The position numbers were made by a program, and so were the translations under genes. Shown here in pieces: positions 5,239-8,187 of a DNA stretch of 8,187 nt. This stretch comes from Candidatus Brockarchaeota archaeon. GTDB lineage: Archaea; Thermoproteota; EX4484-205; DTQO01. Numbering within the stretch: the first letter of the stretch is position 1; each line of letters starts with the position of its first letter. The stretch covers positions 1 through 8,187 of the forward strand of contig JAFNJA010000090.1 of NCBI GenBank assembly GCA_017601265.1, read 5' to 3'. The notes beneath the pieces were generated by a model, which was not told the origin of the DNA, made no database searches, and saw only the letters and a program-made list of their open reading frames with translations.

Positions 5239-5312
5239 TTTTTACGCGCCGCTGACGGAGCGAACTTTTTGGTCCTTTCCGCTCGGCGTTTCCTTCGTGC
5301 CCAAGCGGAAGG
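5239..5312 (+). terminator. T-tracts and hairpin between convergent coaD and leuB
   Basis: TTTTT at 5239-5243 and at 5266-5270 follow the coaD stop and fit archaeal T-tract termination. Next comes a hairpin, 5275-5283 with 5304-5312 (nine pairs, one G-U) and an inner GGCG (5285-5288)/TGCC (5298-5301). No A-run is present to serve as a T-tract for leuB on the minus strand. No coding frame is convincing in this 95-base gap. Confidence 0.45.
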
Positions 5313-5328
5313 CCTTCGAGTTCAGCGT

Positions 5329-6504
5329 TCACGGAGCCTCGAAACGGCCTTTCTCGATCTCCGAGATCCTTTGGACTACCGAATCCCCGACCTGCGAGGT
5401 GCTCGAGGAACCTCCGATGTCCCTCGTTCTTACCCGCCCTTCGCTCAAAACGAGCGCTACCGAACTCTCGACGAGCGCGGCGGCCTCTGACAGCGCCGGA
5501 TCGCCGCGCCTTTCGGCCAAGAACTCGAGCATCATCTTACCGGCCAGGATCGAAGCTATCGGGTTCGCGACGTTCAAGCCCTTGTACTTCGGGGCCGAAC
5601 CGTGGATCGGCTCGAACATCGAGAGACCCTCCGGGTTGATGTTCGCTCCGGGAGCGAGGCCCATGCCCCCCTGGATCATCGCCCCGAGGTCGGTGATTAT
5701 GTCCCCGAACATGTTGGGGGCGACGACGACCTGGTAGTGCTCCGGGTTTTTCACGAACCACATCGATATGGCGTCGACGAACGCGAACTCAGTCCCTATG
5801 TCCCGGTAGTCCATCGAAACCCGTTGGAAAACCTCCCTCCAAAGGCCGTAAACGTGCGTCATCACGTTGGCCTTGTCGACGGAGGTGACCAATGTTTTCC
5901 GCTTCCTCCTTGCCAACTCGAAGGCGTACCTTATGGCCCGCTCGCAGCCCCTCCTGGTCAACACGCCCAGTTGGAAGGCCTGCTCGTCCGCCAGCGAAGA
6001 CACCTTAAGCGAGTAGGTCGTCCCGCGCCCCAAGCCGGACGATACCTTCAGCCCGTATTCTGCGGGTTGGCTCGCCCTCCCTCCCAAACCCACGTAAAAA
6101 TCCTCCGTGTTCTCCCTTACGACGTAGAAGTCGACGTCCTTGGGCGTTTTGCCAACCAGGGGGCACGGGACGCCCTCGTACAGCTTGACGGGCCTGAGGT
6201 TCACGTATTGGTCGAAGTGGAACCTCAGCTTCAGGAGTATCTCCTTCTCCAGAACGCCCGTCGGCACCCTCGGGTCCCCTATCGCTCCGAAGTACATCGC
6301 GTCGAACCTTTCCAAGTCTTGCAGGTCCCGCTCGGATACGGTTTCGCCCGTTTTCAGGTAGCGCTCCGATCCGAAAGGAAAAACCTCGAAATCGACCGAG
6401 ATTCCGCGCGCCTCCGAAGCGGCCCTCAGGACCTTCATGCCCTCCGCCAGAACCTCCGGCCCGATCCCGTCCCCGGGGACCGCGGCGATGCGGTAAGTTC
6501 GCAC
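5329..6504 (-). CDS. leuB: 3-isopropylmalate dehydrogenase (isocitrate/isopropylmalate dehydrogenase family)
   Basis: This 391-residue beta-decarboxylating dehydrogenase oxidises 3-isopropylmalate to the 2-oxoisocaproate precursor in leucine synthesis. Family marks: GDGIGPEV 11-18, ILLKLR ending at R94 with the double leucine seen in isopropylmalate enzymes, NLRP with R104, R130-ENTEDFY with the catalytic tyrosine Y137, DKANVM with catalytic K211, and metal-binding aspartates in VDAISM (D244) and FGDIITD (D268, D272). The loop GAIGDPRVPTGVLEKEI is unlike the common bacterial LeuB and recalls the actinobacterial/tartrate-dehydrogenase-like branch. The NAD site reads HGSAPKYKG, with Lys-Tyr where NAD-specific enzymes have Asp-Ile. 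The start is GTG 6504, five bases after the leuD stop, with GGGGG ahead of it. Gene context favours LeuB; tartrate/malate activity is an alternative. Confidence 0.87.
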   Translation of the reverse strand: MRTYRIAAVPGDGIGPEVLAEGMKVLRAASEARGISVDFEVFPFGSERYLKTGETVSERDLQDLERFDAMYFGAIGDPRVPTGVLEKEILLKLRFHFDQYVNLRPVKLYEGVPCPLVGKTPKDVDFYVVRENTEDFYVGLGGRASQPAEYGLKVSSGLGRGTTYSLKVSSLADEQAFQLGVLTRRGCERAIRYAFELARRKRKTLVTSVDKANVMTHVYGLWREVFQRVSMDYRDIGTEFAFVDAISMWFVKNPEHYQVVVAPNMFGDIITDLGAMIQGGMGLAPGANINPEGLSMFEPIHGSAPKYKGLNVANPIASILAGKMMLEFLAERRGDPALSEAAALVESSVALVLSEGRVRTRDIGGSSSTSQVGDSVVQRISEIEKGRFEAP

Positions 6505-6509
6505 GGTCG

Positions 6510-7004
6510 CTACCCCCTACCGATCCCCAGCCTCTTCGAGACGCATTTCATCAAGCCGCCGGAAGCGTATATCTCGAGCATGAACTCTGGAAGCGGCCTC
6601 GCGGCATAAGTCTCGTTCCTCGAGACGTTCGTCACGGTTCCCGCGCGGAGGTCGAACTCCAGCTCGTCCCCATGCCTCGTTTTGTCGGCGGCCTCCTCGC
6701 ACTCCAGGACGGGAAGCCCCACGTTCACGGCGTTCCTGTAGAAGATCCTGGCGAAGGTCTTCGCGACCACGCACTCAACTCCTGCCGCCTTGAGCGCGAC
6801 GGGCGCGTGCTCCCTCGAGCTGCCGCAGCCGAAGTTTCTCCCGGCCACCAAGACCGCCCTCTCGCGGGCGAGCTTGGGGAATTGGGGGTCCAAGTCCTCG
6901 AAGCAGTGGGCTGCCAACTGCGCCGGATCCGTGAGGTTCAGGTACCTGGCTGGGATTATGAGGTCCGTGTCCACGTTGTCGCCGACTTTGTAAGCCTTTC
7001 CCAT
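6510..7004 (-). CDS. leuD: 3-isopropylmalate dehydratase, small subunit
   Basis: This 164-residue protein is the swivelling small subunit that, with LeuC, converts 2-isopropylmalate to 3-isopropylmalate. The aconitase-family small-subunit marks are present: DTDLIIPARYL at 12-22 and GRNFGCGSSREHAP at 55-68, which provides the substrate-binding serines and arginine. The specificity loop reads YLNLTDP; Asn after YL is common in LeuD of this short type, but homoaconitase small subunits are close relatives, so leucine-pathway specificity rests partly on the neighbouring leuB. ATG 7004 lies 10 bases after the leuC stop, with GGGGG overlapping that stop as ribosome site. The next gene, leuB, begins five bases after its end. 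Confidence 0.93.
   Translation of the reverse strand: MGKAYKVGDNVDTDLIIPARYLNLTDPAQLAAHCFEDLDPQFPKLARERAVLVAGRNFGCGSSREHAPVALKAAGVECVVAKTFARIFYRNAVNVGLPVLECEEAADKTRHGDELEFDLRAGTVTNVSRNETYAARPLPEFMLEIYASGGLMKCVSKRLGIGRG
6511..6520 (-). promoter_or_regulatory. Ribosome binding site for leuB, overlapping the leuD stop
   Basis: The minus strand reads GTAGGGGGTA. The GGGGGT can pair with the CCUCCA-type anti-Shine-Dalgarno with one G-U, and it sits just before GTG 6504. This ten-base string is identical to the one before leuD and supports the GTG start. Confidence 0.6.
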
Positions 7005-7008
7005 GCTT

Positions 7009-7018
7009 TACCCCCTAC
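7009..7018 (-). promoter_or_regulatory. Ribosome binding site for leuD, overlapping the leuC stop
   Basis: The minus strand reads GTAGGGGGTA, starting inside the leuC stop codon TAG (7017-7015) and ending five bases before ATG 7004. It is the same ten-base string as at the leuD/leuB junction, suggesting translational coupling along the operon. Confidence 0.6.
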
Positions 7019-8187
7019 AGGTAGCGCCTCGGGTCGGCTATTTTGCCTTCGACGGCGGTCGCGGCGGCCGTGAGGGGCGAGGCGAGGTAGACCTTGCTGC
7101 TCTTGTGCCCCATCCTCCCGACGAAGTTCCTGTTCGTGGTCGAAAGCGCTACCTCGCCGCTTCCTAGCACGCCCATGTGCATGCCGAGGCACGGGCCGCA
7201 GGTGGGCGTCGAGACGGCCGCGTTCGCCTTCACGAAAGCCTCCACCAATCCCTCGCGGAGGGCTTGGAGGTAGATCTTCTGGGTCGCGGGTATGACGATG
7301 CACCTTACGCGCGGGTGCACGCTCCTCCCGGCAAATATCTTCGCGGCAGCCCTCATGTCCTCCATCCTGCCATTGGTGCAGGAACCTATGACGACCTGGT
7401 CGACCTCCGTCCCCTCGACCTCCGAGACAGGCTTGGCGTTTCCGGGCGAGTGAGGCAGCGCGACCTGGGGTTCAATCTTGGAAACTTCGAACTCGACCGA
7501 ATCGGCGTACTCCGAGTCCGGGCCGCTCCTGTAGATCCTGAACGGCTTCCCGGTCCTAGACTCGACGTACTCGACCGTCTTCTCGTCCGGCGCCATTATG
7601 CCGCTCTTCGCCCCAGCCTCTATCGCCATGTTGCACATGCTCAGCCTCCCGTCGATGGAAAGGCCGTCAACGGCGCTCCCACCCATCTCCAAGGCCCTGT
7701 AAGCGGCGCCGTCGACGCCTATCGAGCTTATGGCGAGCAGAATCAGGTCCTTGCCCATCAGCGCTTTTCCCAGCTTGCCGTTGAATGAAAGCTTCATCGA
7801 TTGGGGAACCTTGAACCAAAGCTCCCCGAGCGCCAATGCCGCGGCGAAATCGGTGGAGCCCACGCCGGTGGCGAAGCAGCCTAGGGCCCCGTAGGTGCAG
7901 GTATGGGAATCGGCTCCCACGACGAACATGCCCGGCAGGACGAGCCCCTCTTCTGGAAGGAGGGCGTGCTCGATCCCTCCCCGGCCGCACTCGTAGAACG
8001 CGATGCCGTGCCTTCTCGCGAACTCCCTCACCTTCTTGCAGAGTTCGGCCGCCAATATGTCCTTGCTTGGCACCATGTGGTCTGCGACGAGGACTACCTT
8101 CGAGGGATCGAAAACCTTTTCGATTCCCGCCCTCCCGAGCTCTTCTATCGCCATTGGGGCCGTCACGTCGTTGGCAAGGAGGAGGTC
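7015..8187 (-). CDS. leuC: 3-isopropylmalate dehydratase, large subunit (5' end outside the window)
   Basis: This is the catalytic [4Fe-4S] subunit of isopropylmalate isomerase. The frame is open to the window edge, where it already reads DLLLANDVTAPMAIEE, a conserved stretch near the N-terminus. The visible 390 residues therefore lack roughly the first 25-30 of a usual length near 420, and the GTG at 8166 is internal. The cluster cysteines are seen as GSCTNGR (visible residue 270) and TPTCGPCLGMH (330 and 333). DSHTCTYGALGCFATGVGSTD is the active-site stretch of the aconitase fold. It is of the shorter archaeal/HacA-like type, without the extra segments of the enterobacterial form, so homoaconitase is the main alternative. 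It is the upstream gene of leuC-leuD-leuB here; its promoter lies outside. Confidence 0.94.
   Translation of the reverse strand, partial: DLLLANDVTAPMAIEELGRAGIEKVFDPSKVVLVADHMVPSKDILAAELCKKVREFARRHGIAFYECGRGGIEHALLPEEGLVLPGMFVVGADSHTCTYGALGCFATGVGSTDFAAALALGELWFKVPQSMKLSFNGKLGKALMGKDLILLAISSIGVDGAAYRALEMGGSAVDGLSIDGRLSMCNMAIEAGAKSGIMAPDEKTVEYVESRTGKPFRIYRSGPDSEYADSVEFEVSKIEPQVALPHSPGNAKPVSEVEGTEVDQVVIGSCTNGRMEDMRAAAKIFAGRSVHPRVRCIVIPATQKIYLQALREGLVEAFVKANAAVSTPTCGPCLGMHMGVLGSGEVALSTTNRNFVGRMGHKSSKVYLASPLTAAATAVEGKIADPRRYL

Noticed and set aside
4703..5332. N-terminal extension of the methionine aminopeptidase to a start near 5332
   Set aside because: The extra 210 residues are antisense to coaD and resemble no domain; the family start and the TATA box both point to ATG 4702.
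8166..8187. GTG at 8166 as the leuC start
   Set aside because: The upstream in-frame residues DLLLAND are conserved LeuC sequence, so the gene continues past the window edge.
1..8187. CRISPR arrays, insertion sequences or phage genes
   Set aside because: No regularly spaced repeats, transposase-like proteins or terminal inverted repeats were found; the genes are core metabolic and housekeeping ones.

Overview
The window is from an archaeon, most likely a GC-rich member of the TACK group (Thermoproteota/Nitrososphaeria-Bathyarchaeia side); the lineage is an inference. Signs: an archaeal-type CoaD, a type II methionine aminopeptidase, a DUF1512-like protein (a family I know only from archaea), TATA boxes about 26 bases before start codons so that several mRNAs look leaderless, and a tRNA gene broken by bulge-helix-bulge introns.

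Layout. Positions 1-546 (minus): start of a complex I or group 4 hydrogenase-like operon, a NuoC-like subunit followed by the first codons of a hydrophobic protein. Positions 547-979: no protein gene. It holds a long hairpin (621-682), a TATA-like box, a perfect 14-base palindrome, and what I read as tRNA-Pro(CGG) at 778-953 (plus) interrupted by four introns (34, 21, 16 and 29 bases). Positions 980-2161 (minus): class I aminotransferase. A divergent promoter region follows, then a plus-strand pair (2293-3816): the DUF1512-like membrane protein and a two-helix zinc-ribbon membrane protein. Positions 3806-4702 (minus): methionine aminopeptidase, divergent from coaD (4754-5233, plus) across 51 bases centred on one palindromic TATA box. 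Positions 5329-8187 (minus): tightly packed leucine genes leuC-leuD-leuB, with leuC running off the right edge.

How the genes work together. LeuC/LeuD isomerise isopropylmalate, LeuB oxidises it, and the branched-chain product would then need an aminotransferase; whether the one in this window does that is unknown. CoaD makes dephospho-CoA, which is needed for the acetyl-CoA used by the leucine pathway. Methionine aminopeptidase is housekeeping. The DUF1512/zinc-ribbon pair is a conserved-looking membrane unit of unknown role.

The most notable item is the tRNA: with the four introns removed, all parts of a 76-base cloverleaf fall into place, each arm being split by its own intron.
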